Notes: generated from the letters alone by a model not told the origin. 6,823 nucleotides of DNA from an uncultured Erysipelotrichaceae bacterium (GCA_947175465.1 CAMWMY010000062.1:1-6823), one strand, 5' to 3'; positions 1-6,365 are shown, counted from the stretch's first letter. Made by a program: numbers and translations.

Positions 1-408
1 GATACTATTATTGGAAATTTATTGCATTCTTTTTTTAATAGGTATGCATCCCTTTATGGTGGTATATATGGTTATGGCAATTTTTTTATGAATTGGTTAT
101 GGCTATTCTTATTTTATATTTTATGTTATTTTCTATTTTATTTCTTAGCCTTAATAGCCTATAAAGTCGGAAAGGTAGTAACAAGTATCATTTTTATAAG
201 TATCTTTATATGCATTGGAACTTTACTTCCATTTATATTAACCGAAGAAATGATACAAAATATTTTAATATTTTTAAGTCAAGCCATGGGCTTTATGCAA
301 AATGGAATAATTTATCATATTTTCCCTATATTGACTTGGTCTACACTTATCTTACTTCTTGCTGCTAGTTGTTATGTACTCATACGTCGTATGGAGTTAA
401 AAGTGTAA
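1..408 (+). CDS. C-terminal part of a multi-pass membrane protein, probably an ABC-2 type transporter permease (5' end outside window)
   Basis: The reading frame is open from the first base to the TAA at 406-408, so 135 residues are visible and the true start lies upstream. A TTG at 22 could act as a start but has no ribosome-binding site, so I treat the gene as 5'-truncated by the window. The visible protein is highly hydrophobic. It has about three membrane segments (roughly residues 36-60, 64-84 and 109-128) and ends in a short positively charged tail, YVLIRRMELKV. The motif AYKVGKVVTS between two membrane helices and the RR-x-x-x-K tail resemble the last helices of Firmicutes ABC-2 permeases, in which the partner ATPase is usually encoded next door, here outside the window. 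That assignment is by resemblance only; another polytopic membrane protein is possible. A terminator follows, so the gene is probably not co-transcribed with sigG. Confidence 0.55.
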   Translation, partial: DTIIGNLLHSFFNRYASLYGGIYGYGNFFMNWLWLFLFYILCYFLFYFLALIAYKVGKVVTSIIFISIFICIGTLLPFILTEEMIQNILIFLSQAMGFMQNGIIYHIFPILTWSTLILLLAASCYVLIRRMELKV

Positions 409-435
409 GTATTTCAAAGAATTTTATTATAGGAT

Positions 436-480
436 AAAGAAGTTATAAGCGTATATTATATAGCTATAACTTCTTTTTTT
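436..480 (+). terminator. Rho-independent terminator after the membrane protein gene
   Basis: The arms at 436-450 (AAAGAAGTTATAAGC) and 463-476 (GCTATAACTTCTTT) pair over 14 base pairs with a single bulged A at 447 and a 12-base loop. A run of T follows to position 480. It lies 28 bases after the stop codon and well before the sigG promoter, and separates the two genes transcriptionally. Confidence 0.85.
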
Positions 481-521
481 ATACATTTTAAAATAGCAAA
501 TATTTTCCAATTTCTAGTATC

Positions 522-550
522 GTATAAATAAAAATGACTGGGGAAGACTT
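522..550 (+). promoter_or_regulatory. Candidate sigma-F-type promoter of sigG
   Basis: GTATA at 522-526 and GGGAAGACTT at 541-550 match the -35 and -10 consensus known for Bacillus sigma-F promoters (GYATA; GG-n-r-A-n-A-n-T-w). The spacer is 14 bases where 15 is usual. The implied start of transcription near 557 would leave a short leader containing the ribosome-binding site at 562-567. Transcription of sigG by sigma-F is established in B. subtilis and reported in clostridia; its use here is inferred from the motif. Confidence 0.5.
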
Positions 551-574
551 CTACTATGTTTAGGAGGAAGTCGA

Positions 575-1351
575 ATGAGTCGTTATAAAGTGAAAATCAA
601 TGGTATAAATACATCAGAATTAAAGGTTTTAACAAATGCAGAGATGAAAACATTATTTCAAGCATTGCAAAAGGGAGATGAAAGTGCAAAAGAGGTATTA
701 ATTCAAGGGAATTTAAAGCTTGTACTTTCCATTGTACAAAGATTTTCCTCACGGTGTGAAAATATGGATGATTTATTTCAAGTAGGGTGTATAGGCTTAG
801 TGAAATCAATTGATAATTTTGATTTAAAGCATGAAGTTCGATTTTCCACCTATGCTGTTCCTATGATTATGGGAGAAATTAAGCGTTATTTAAGAGATAA
901 TCAAGTAATACGTGTATCACGTCATTTAAAAGACTTAGCTTATAAAATATTTCAATTAAAAGAAGAGTATGTACATTTGCATCAACAAGAGCCATCCATT
1001 AGTTATTTAGCTAAACAATTTGAAGTAAAAGAGAAAGATGTGATTGATGCTATGGATTCTATGCAAGGGGTTATTTCTATTTTTGAGCCTGTGTACAATA
1101 GTGATGGAGATGAATTATATTTGCTTGATCAAATAAAAGATGAAAAAGATGAGATTATGCACTTATCTAATCTAATGGCATTAAAAAATTCAATGCGCGC
1201 TTTAAAAGAAAAGGAAATGGAAATTATTCAAAAGCGATATTATCAAGATATGACGCAGACAGAAATTGCTCAAGAATTAGGAATATCACAAGCGCAGGTA
1301 TCAAGGTTAGAAAAAAATGCAATTGCGATATTAAAGAAAAATTTTGAATAA
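575..1351 (+). CDS. sigG: RNA polymerase sporulation sigma factor SigG (late forespore)
   Basis: Sigma-G directs RNA polymerase to late forespore genes such as those for small acid-soluble spore proteins and germination. The 258-residue protein is nearly the length of B. subtilis SigG (260) and keeps its hallmark stretches: the N-terminus MSRYKVKINGINTSELKVL, GNLKLVLSIVQRF (45-57), the core-binding region 2 segment DDLFQVGCIGL (65-75), FSTYAVPMIMGEIKRYLRD (90-108), FEPVYNSDGD within region 3, and the region 4 helix-turn-helix TQTEIAQELGISQAQVSRLEK (227-247). The ATG at 575 has an AGGAGG 7 bases upstream (562-567). The protein belongs to the SigB/F/G group; the GI-n-TS-x-L N-terminus and the SQAQVSRLEK helix fit SigG better than SigF. 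A sigma-F-type promoter precedes it and ylmC follows after 45 bases. In B. subtilis sigE lies directly upstream; here it does not. Confidence 0.96.
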   Translation: MSRYKVKINGINTSELKVLTNAEMKTLFQALQKGDESAKEVLIQGNLKLVLSIVQRFSSRCENMDDLFQVGCIGLVKSIDNFDLKHEVRFSTYAVPMIMGEIKRYLRDNQVIRVSRHLKDLAYKIFQLKEEYVHLHQQEPSISYLAKQFEVKEKDVIDAMDSMQGVISIFEPVYNSDGDELYLLDQIKDEKDEIMHLSNLMALKNSMRALKEKEMEIIQKRYYQDMTQTEIAQELGISQAQVSRLEKNAIAILKKNFE

Positions 1352-1385
1352 GTACTAAAAAAGAAAAAGCTGCATAAAATGTAAT

Positions 1386-1391
1386 AGGTGA
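1386..1391 (+). promoter_or_regulatory. Ribosome-binding site that fixes the ylmC start
   Basis: AGGTGA lies 5 bases before the ATG at 1397. The upstream GTG at 1388, in the same frame, sits inside this site, so it is unlikely to be the start. Confidence 0.7.
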
Positions 1392-1396
1392 TAAGA

Positions 1397-1642
1397 ATGC
1401 GGTTTTCACAATTATGCAGAAAGCAAGTTGTCAATGTGAAGGATGGAAGTATTGTAGGAAAAGTAAAAGATGTAGAGTTTCAAGAAGATAAATTATGCGT
1501 GGTTGTTTTTTATATAACTGATTGTGGTAGGCTTGTTAATCGCTTTTTTCCATGGCTTTTTCCTTTAGAGGAGTTAGAGTTATCATTAGAAGATATCGTA
1601 AGTATTGGAGAAGATGTCATTTTAGTAAAAATAACCTGTTAA
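1397..1642 (+). CDS. ylmC: YlmC/YmxH-family PRC-barrel-like sporulation protein
   Basis: This is a protein of 81 residues, the usual size of the YlmC/YmxH family, small PRC-barrel-like proteins conserved in spore formers with no defined biochemical activity. The match rests on the N-terminus MRFSQLCRKQVVNVKDGSIVGKVKDVEF and the C-terminal IVSIGEDVILVKI, both typical of the family, with a hydrophobic, beta-rich middle. An in-frame GTG at 1388 would add three residues, but it overlaps the ribosome-binding site, and family members begin with MR-[LF]-S. It follows sigG on the same strand with a 45-base gap and no terminator between, and a strong terminator follows, so the two are probably co-transcribed. 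B. subtilis has the same neighbour order. No cysteine/glycine-rich inserts or signal peptide are seen, so it is likely cytoplasmic. Confidence 0.85.
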   Translation: MRFSQLCRKQVVNVKDGSIVGKVKDVEFQEDKLCVVVFYITDCGRLVNRFFPWLFPLEELELSLEDIVSIGEDVILVKITC

Positions 1643-1666
1643 ACAAAGAAAAAAGGATATTTTAGT

Positions 1667-1710
1667 AAAATATTAGAAAAAATTCATCTTTTTTCTAATA
1701 TTTTCTTTTT
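1667..1710 (+). terminator. Strong terminator ending the sigG-ylmC unit
   Basis: The arms at 1667-1682 and 1689-1704 form a perfect 16-bp A/T-rich stem (AAAATATTAGAAAAAA and its complement) with the 6-base loop TTCATC. The 3' arm continues into CTTTTT. The stem begins 24 bases after the ylmC stop. It is A-rich on one side and T-rich on the other, so it could also work on the minus strand. Its T tract runs directly into the sepF promoter region. Confidence 0.85.
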
Positions 1711-1735
1711 GTTTAGGAAAAATTTATGTTATAAT
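1708..1735 (+). promoter_or_regulatory. Extended -10 promoter for sepF-ylmH-divIVA (sigma-A type)
   Basis: TGTTATAAT at 1727-1735 is a perfect extended -10 element (TG-n-TATAAT at 1730-1735). The -35 region, TTTGTT at about 1708-1713 with 16-base spacing, is weak and overlaps the T tract of the terminator; extended -10 promoters tolerate a weak -35. Transcription would start near 1742, which rules out translation from the ATG at 1743 on this transcript and supports the start at 1764. Confidence 0.7.
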
Positions 1736-1747
1736 AAGTGCAATGTA

Positions 1748-1754
1748 TAGGAGG
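1748..1754 (+). promoter_or_regulatory. Ribosome-binding site that fixes the sepF start
   Basis: TAGGAGG is 9 bases before the ATG at 1764. The alternative in-frame ATG at 1743 lies upstream of this site and has no such site of its own. Confidence 0.85.
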
Positions 1755-1763
1755 TATACTAGT

Positions 1764-2162
1764 ATGAAGTTAGGTGAAAAAATTAAAGAGTTTATCGCAC
1801 CTATGGATGAAGATGATGTTTTAGAACTAGAAGAAGAGGAAGCTTCTGCGATTTCTAAATATGAATCACCAAAGTCAAAAGTTATGAGCAATATGTCTCA
1901 AAATACAAAAATGGTATTATTTGAACCAAGATCTTTTGATGAGGCTGAAGAAGTAGCAAGACGTCTTAAAGAACATAGAGCAACTGTTGTGAATTTACAT
2001 AAATTACAAAGAGATTACGCTCAAAGAACCATTGATTTTCTAACAGGAGTTGTATTTGCACTCGATGGAAGTATTCAAAAAATTGGGCACAATGTTATTT
2101 TGTGTGCACCTAAAAGTATTGGGGTTGATGGTCAAATTGTTCTAGATGCTAATGAAGAATAA
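1764..2162 (+). CDS. sepF: Cell division protein SepF
   Basis: SepF anchors FtsZ filaments to the membrane and helps build the septum. The protein is 132 residues. It begins with a short amphipathic stretch (MKLGEKIKEFI) expected to bind membrane, followed by an acidic linker rich in D/E (residues 15-26). The conserved SepF core spans about 49-118, with VLFEPRSFDEAEEVARRLKE, VNLHKLQRDYAQRTIDFLTGVVFALDGSIQKIG and NVILCAP, as in B. subtilis. Glycine 108 in the QKIG motif belongs to the conserved core. An in-frame ATG at 1743 would add seven residues (MYRRYTS) but would place the ribosome-binding site inside the coding region. It is the first gene of its unit and overlaps ylmH by 17 bases at its end. 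B. subtilis has ylmD and ylmE upstream and ylmG downstream of sepF; all three are missing here. Confidence 0.95.
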   Translation: MKLGEKIKEFIAPMDEDDVLELEEEEASAISKYESPKSKVMSNMSQNTKMVLFEPRSFDEAEEVARRLKEHRATVVNLHKLQRDYAQRTIDFLTGVVFALDGSIQKIGHNVILCAPKSIGVDGQIVLDANEE

Positions 2163-2922
2163 TCCATCTATATATGAGCATTTTAGGGGTAATGAACAAC
2201 TGGTAAAACGCATATTTGATTTGGTAGATCGTATGCAGAGGAGTTATCAAGTCGTACATACTCCTTTTTTAACGCCTGCGCAACAAGAAGCTTGTACTCG
2301 TATACTAGGAAACCAAGTTTCTTATAAGTTGTGTGGAGGCTATAAACAAGCAGAGAATCAATGCTTGTTACTTTTACCTGAATATATAGATGAGAAGACG
2401 ATATCAATTCCAGTGCAATGTTTAAGAGCAACCTATATGTCGAAGTTTCATGCTCTAAAACACCGAGATGTTCTTGGGGCGATGATGAATTTAGGGTTAA
2501 AAAGAGAACAGTTTGGCGATGTTCTTGTACATGAGGATAATATTTATATTTTTGTTATGGAAGATATTGCTTCTTATGTAATAGCTAATTTAACGAAAAT
2601 TGGAAGACACACTGTTCAGTTTGTAGAATGGGAAGAAGATGTAGAAAAAGTGGAAGATATCGACTATTATGAAGCCATTGTATCTTCTTTTCGCTTAGAT
2701 GTTATTGTCGCAACACTGTGCCGTATTTCACGAAGCAAAGCACAGCAGTTTATTCAAGGGAAACTTGTGAAAGTAAATCATCTTATACTTGAAGATTGTG
2801 ATGTAGTATGTAATAATAATAGTATCATTTCCATTCGTGGATATGGTCGCTTTCTTTTTGTGGAGACGAAAAAAACGACGAAAAGTGGACGCTATGTTAT
2901 TGAAATAGGAAAGTACAAATAG
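2146..2922 (+). CDS. ylmH: YlmH-family S4-domain RNA-binding protein
   Basis: YlmH proteins carry a C-terminal S4 RNA-binding domain and are found in the division cluster of most Gram-positive bacteria. Recent work links the B. subtilis protein to ribosome-associated quality control, so an rRNA/tRNA-binding role is likely. The protein has 258 residues, the typical length. The N-terminus (IYEHFRGNEQLVKRIFDLVDRM) and the middle part, including FHALKHRDVLGAMMNLGLKREQFGD, fit the family's N-terminal RNA-binding-like domain. The S4 motif starts at residue 183: RLDVIVATLCRISRSKAQQFIQGKLVKVN, then IISIRGYGRFLF. The start at 2146 overlaps sepF by 17 bases; an ATG two codons on (2152) is equally plausible. 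Neither has a good ribosome-binding site, so expression probably depends on ribosomes ending sepF. divIVA follows 15 bases after the stop. Confidence 0.9.
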   Translation: MLMKNNPSIYEHFRGNEQLVKRIFDLVDRMQRSYQVVHTPFLTPAQQEACTRILGNQVSYKLCGGYKQAENQCLLLLPEYIDEKTISIPVQCLRATYMSKFHALKHRDVLGAMMNLGLKREQFGDVLVHEDNIYIFVMEDIASYVIANLTKIGRHTVQFVEWEEDVEKVEDIDYYEAIVSSFRLDVIVATLCRISRSKAQQFIQGKLVKVNHLILEDCDVVCNNNSIISIRGYGRFLFVETKKTTKSGRYVIEIGKYK

Positions 2923-2937
2923 ATTAGGAGGTACAAC

Positions 2938-3408
2938 ATGTCAGAAAGACAATTTGATATCATGAAAAATGGTTATAATCGATATCAAGTAGAAGATTAT
3001 TTAAGTGATCTTGAAAATCGTATGGCTATGTTGCATCGAAAAGTCGAAATGTATCGGCAACGCAGTGAAGAAGTAGAAAAGCAATTAAATCAAATAAAAG
3101 AAGAATATCATCATGTAGTCCATAATTTATCGATGAAAGAGAAAGCAGCTGAAGAAATGGCAAGAATAGCAATGAAAGAGGCGAATGTGATTGTGGATAC
3201 AGCACAGATGAATGCGGATGTCATTGTAAAAGAGGCTTTAATGACTGCACGTTCTATTTTATTAGATATTGCGAAATTAGGAAATGAAGCTAGTGAGTTA
3301 AAAGGGACAATGTATGAGCAATTAGAATCACTTTCTAAGGCTTTAGATGCATTTGAAGTACCCCCTATACCTGACATGGATCTTCTAAAAGAAAAAGAAA
3401 TACAATGA
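2938..3408 (+). CDS. divIVA: DivIVA-family coiled-coil cell pole/septum protein
   Basis: DivIVA proteins assemble at curved membrane, at septa and poles, and recruit partners for division-site choice and chromosome placement. The start at 2938 has AGGAGG 6 bases upstream (2926-2931). The protein has 156 residues, against 164 in B. subtilis. The N-terminal DivIVA motif is FDIMKNGYNRYQVEDYL (6-22), aligning without gaps with the RGY-DEDEV-NEFL region of B. subtilis. Residues from about 24 to 85 form a strongly charged coiled coil, with a second helical stretch at about 105-140 and a short proline-containing tail (VPPIPDMD). The Phe17-Arg18 pair used for membrane insertion in B. subtilis aligns with Lys10-Asn11 here, so membrane binding may differ. 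GpsB is a relative, but the length and the place between ylmH and ileS favour DivIVA. Confidence 0.9.
   Translation: MSERQFDIMKNGYNRYQVEDYLSDLENRMAMLHRKVEMYRQRSEEVEKQLNQIKEEYHHVVHNLSMKEKAAEEMARIAMKEANVIVDTAQMNADVIVKEALMTARSILLDIAKLGNEASELKGTMYEQLESLSKALDAFEVPPIPDMDLLKEKEIQ
3377..3406 (+). promoter_or_regulatory. Possible promoter for the T-box leader and ileS
   Basis: TACAAT at 3401-3406 differs from the -10 consensus at one base and overlaps the end of divIVA. An upstream TGGATC at 3377-3382 is a poor -35 at 18-base spacing. Transcription would begin near 3413, about where the leader should start. Read-through from the sepF unit is an alternative, since no terminator other than the T-box one separates divIVA from ileS. 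Confidence 0.35.
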
Positions 3409-3410
3409 AA

Positions 3411-3623
3411 AAGACACGTTTATGATGTTGAATTTGCAGAGAGTGAGCATAGGGTGAAAGCTCATATGAAGGCTTCATAAATATCACTTTGGAGTAGATA
3501 ATCTGATAATGTAAGGTTATTCGTAGACTTTCACGTTATGAAAGAATGAGTGCATAAATTTGTAAAAGTTTATGAACTAAGGTGGTACCACGTATAAGCG
3601 TCCTTAGAAGAGGACTTTTTTTT
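3411..3623 (+). promoter_or_regulatory. Isoleucine T-box riboswitch leader of ileS
   Basis: The leader binds tRNA-Ile and lets transcription continue when that tRNA is uncharged. The conserved T-box AAGGTGGTACCACG is at 3579-3592. CTAAGG (3577-3582) can pair perfectly with CCTTAG (3602-3607) to form the antiterminator. The competing terminator pairs GTCCT (3600-3604) with AGGAC (3611-3615), followed by eight T (3616-3623). The bulge TGGT (3583-3586) complements an ACCA tRNA end, consistent with the A discriminator of tRNA-Ile. The likely specifier codon is ATC (Ile) at 3483-3485, immediately before the ACTTTGGAGTAG element common in T-box leaders. A distal stem I hairpin (3444-3448 with 3460-3464) and a stem III hairpin (CTTTC 3528-3532 with GAAAG 3540-3544) are visible. 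I did not resolve all pairs of stems I and II. Confidence 0.95.
3596..3623 (+). terminator. T-box regulatory terminator
   Basis: GTCCT at 3600-3604 pairs with AGGAC at 3611-3615 around a 6-base loop, followed by a run of eight T. Weak outer A-T/G-T pairs can extend the stem toward 3596. Its 5' arm overlaps the antiterminator partner CCTTAG, so the two structures exclude each other. Confidence 0.85.
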
Positions 3624-3641
3624 ATGTAAGGAGGAAATCAT

Positions 3642-6365
3642 ATGGATTATAAAGATACGTTATTAATGCCGAAAACAGATTTTGAAATGAGAGCGAAATT
3701 AGCGACGAAAGAGCCAGGGATAGTAGAGAGATGGATCAAACAAGGTCTTTACAATCAAATGTTAAAAAAGAGAGAAGGAGCTCCAACATTTATGCTACAT
3801 GATGGTCCTCCTTATGCAAATGGTGAAATTCATTTAGGACATGCATTAAATAAAGTTTTAAAAGATGTTATTATCCGTTCTAAATTTATGGCTGGATATC
3901 AAGTACCATATATTCCAGGATGGGATACACATGGACTTCCAATTGAAACAGCGATCCAAAAATTAGGACATAATCGTAAAGAAATGAGCATTGTAGACTT
4001 TCGAAAACTTTGTCATGAATATGCATTAAAACAAGTGGAGAGTCAAAAAGAAGGATTTTTGCGTGTAGGGAGTGTGGGAGATTATGATCACCCTTATTTA
4101 ACATTGCATAAAGAATTTGAAGCTCATCAAATAGCGATTTTTGGAAAAATGGCGAAAGATGGTTATATCTATAAAGGATTGAAACCTGTTTATTGGTCAC
4201 CATCTAGTGAATCCGCTTTAGCAGAGGCCGAAATTGAATATAAAGATGTGAAAAGCCCATCTATTTATGTAAAATTTAAAGTGAAAGATGGAAAAGGAAT
4301 CTTAAGTGATCAAGATGCATTTGTTATATGGACAACAACACCATGGACATTACCAGCGAATTTAGGAATTAGTGTAAACCCTAACTTTACCTATGCTTTA
4401 GTTGCAAGTGAAAAAGGGAATTTAGTTGTTCTTGAAGAATTAGTAGATAGTTTATGGGAAACTTTTGGTTTGCAACAAAAAGAAATTATCAAGACATTTA
4501 AAGGTAGAGAATTAGAACATATAACTGCACAACATCCTTTCTATGACCGTACATCTTTAGTTATGATTGGAGATCATGTTACGGCAACAGCTGGTACAGG
4601 ATGTGTTCATACAGCACCTGGATTTGGGGCAGATGACTTTTTTGTTGGGATGAAATATGGTTTATCTGCTTACTGTAATGTAGATGAAAAAGGATATTTG
4701 ACAGAAGAAAGTGGAGAATGGATCGCAGGGCAATTTTATGAAGATGCCAATAAAACAGTAACACAGCGTTTAGAAAAAGAAGGGTATTTATTGAAGTTAG
4801 AATGGATTAGCCACTCTTATCCACATGATTGGAGAACTAAAAAACCGATTATTTTCCGTGCTACTACACAATGGTTTGCCTCTGTAGAGAAAATCCGTAC
4901 AGAATTATTAAAAGAAATTGAGAATGTGAAATGGACACCTACTTGGGGACAACAAAGAATGCATAATATGATTGCTGATCGAGGAGATTGGTGTATTTCA
5001 AGACAACGTGCATGGGGAGTTCCAATTCCTATTTTATATACAGAAGATGATATGCCAATTATGGAAGAAGCTGTTTTTCAACATATTGCTCAATTGATTC
5101 GTGAACATGGATCTGATATATGGTTTGAAAAAGAAGCAAAAGATTTATTGCCAGAGGGATATACCAATCCTGCATCTCCAAATGGTATCTTTCGAAAAGA
5201 ATTAGATACTATGGATGTTTGGTTTGATTCTGGATCTTCTCATACTGGAGTTATGGTGGAAAGAGGCTTCCCTTATCCTGCAGATCTATATTTTGAAGGA
5301 AGCGATCAATATCGTGGTTGGTTCAATTCATCTCTTATTGTAGGTACTGCTGTTCATGGAAAAGCTCCTTATAAAGAGATTTTATCTCATGGATTTGTTA
5401 TGGATGGAAAAGGTGTAAAGATGTCAAAATCGCAATGGAATGCCGTAAGTCCTTCACAAATTACTAAAACATATGGGGCCGATATTTTACGCTTATGGGC
5501 AACAAGTGTTGATTATCAAGCAGATTGTTCGATGAGTGATGAAATTATGAAGCAAATGTCAGAAGCTTATCGTAAAGTTCGTAATACATTCCGTTTCATG
5601 TTAGCCAATTTACATCCAGAAGATTTTACAAAAGAAGATCTTATTGCAGTTGATCAATTACCAAAATTAGATCAATATATGCTTGTTTTATTAGATGAAG
5701 TGAATAAAAAAGTACAATTAGCTTACAAAGAATACCGCTTCTCTGATGCAACAGCTACGTTAACTACTTTCATGACGAATGAATTAAGTGCTTACTATTT
5801 AGATTTTACAAAAGACATTTTGTATATTGAGAAAAAAGATAGTCTTAGACGTCGTCAAGTACAAACAATTCTTTATCACAATGTTCAAGTGTTGTTACGT
5901 TTATGGGCACCAATTCTAGTCTTTACAAGTGAAGAGATTAATGATATTTTCCAAGCTGACAAAGAAAGTATTCACTTAAGTGAATTTGCACCTTTCTTTA
6001 ATATAGAGAATGCACAAGAATTAAAAGAAAAAGTAGCTCGTTTATGGAAAATACGTGTAGATGTATTAAAAGCATTAGAAGATGCTAGAGCGAATAAAGT
6101 GATTGGAAAATCATTAGAAGCGAATGTACATTTACAACTTGAGGAAGAAGATGCCAATATCTTAAAAGAATTGCTTGATGATGCAATCGCACAATGGTTT
6201 ATTGTATCGAATGTACAACTAAGTGAAAAAGAACTTCCTCGCTATGAAGTATGCGGTGTTTTAGTAGAGAAATGTGATGGTGTAGTATGTCCAAGATGTT
6301 GGAATATTACAGTTACTGAAGCAGAAGATGGTTTATGTGAACGTTGTCAAAAAGTATTACAATAA
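3642..6365 (+). CDS. ileS: Isoleucine--tRNA ligase (bacterial type, class I)
   Basis: IleS attaches isoleucine to tRNA-Ile using ATP and edits mischarged valine. The protein has 907 residues, close to the 921 of B. subtilis, and starts MDYKDTLLMPKTDF as family members do. The ATG has AAGGAGG 7 bases upstream (3628-3634). Motifs in order: HDGPPYANGEIHLGH with the HIGH motif as HLGH at 64-67; the editing-domain threonine-rich WTTTPWTLPAN (230-240) and GTGCVHTAPGFGADDF (318-333, aspartates at 331 and 332); RGDWCISRQRAWG (447-459); KMSKS at 593-597; an anticodon-binding helical domain from about 650; and a C-terminal zinc-binding site with Cys883, Cys886, Cys899 and Cys902. HLGH and the C-terminal zinc site place it with ordinary bacterial IleS rather than the mupirocin-resistant eukaryote-like type. 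Expression is controlled by the upstream T-box, and a terminator follows. Confidence 0.99.
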   Translation: MDYKDTLLMPKTDFEMRAKLATKEPGIVERWIKQGLYNQMLKKREGAPTFMLHDGPPYANGEIHLGHALNKVLKDVIIRSKFMAGYQVPYIPGWDTHGLPIETAIQKLGHNRKEMSIVDFRKLCHEYALKQVESQKEGFLRVGSVGDYDHPYLTLHKEFEAHQIAIFGKMAKDGYIYKGLKPVYWSPSSESALAEAEIEYKDVKSPSIYVKFKVKDGKGILSDQDAFVIWTTTPWTLPANLGISVNPNFTYALVASEKGNLVVLEELVDSLWETFGLQQKEIIKTFKGRELEHITAQHPFYDRTSLVMIGDHVTATAGTGCVHTAPGFGADDFFVGMKYGLSAYCNVDEKGYLTEESGEWIAGQFYEDANKTVTQRLEKEGYLLKLEWISHSYPHDWRTKKPIIFRATTQWFASVEKIRTELLKEIENVKWTPTWGQQRMHNMIADRGDWCISRQRAWGVPIPILYTEDDMPIMEEAVFQHIAQLIREHGSDIWFEKEAKDLLPEGYTNPASPNGIFRKELDTMDVWFDSGSSHTGVMVERGFPYPADLYFEGSDQYRGWFNSSLIVGTAVHGKAPYKEILSHGFVMDGKGVKMSKSQWNAVSPSQITKTYGADILRLWATSVDYQADCSMSDEIMKQMSEAYRKVRNTFRFMLANLHPEDFTKEDLIAVDQLPKLDQYMLVLLDEVNKKVQLAYKEYRFSDATATLTTFMTNELSAYYLDFTKDILYIEKKDSLRRRQVQTILYHNVQVLLRLWAPILVFTSEEINDIFQADKESIHLSEFAPFFNIENAQELKEKVARLWKIRVDVLKALEDARANKVIGKSLEANVHLQLEEEDANILKELLDDAIAQWFIVSNVQLSEKELPRYEVCGVLVEKCDGVVCPRCWNITVTEAEDGLCERCQKVLQ

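Noticed and set aside
22..408. Complete small membrane protein starting at the TTG at 22
   Set aside because: The frame is open back to base 1 and the TTG has no ribosome-binding site, so a truncated longer gene is more likely.
1388..1396. ylmC starting at the GTG at 1388
   Set aside because: It overlaps the AGGTGA site that serves the ATG at 1397, and family members start MR-x-S.
1641..1714. Longer outer stem from AAACAAA (1641-1647) with TTTGTTT (1708-1714) around the ylmC terminator
   Set aside because: The pairing is short, A/T only and interrupted by unpaired stretches; in sequence this biased it is expected by chance.
1743..1763. sepF starting at the ATG at 1743
   Set aside because: The extended -10 element puts the transcript start at about 1742, and the only AGGAGG lies downstream of this ATG, correctly spaced for 1764.
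2183..2431. Minus-strand open frames inside ylmH, divIVA (3111-3377), sigG (597-809, 1224-1409) and ileS (3886-4203, 4579-4764, 5972-6157)
   Set aside because: They lie antisense within well-supported genes, lack ribosome-binding sites and recognisable domains, and are explained by the AT-rich coding strand.
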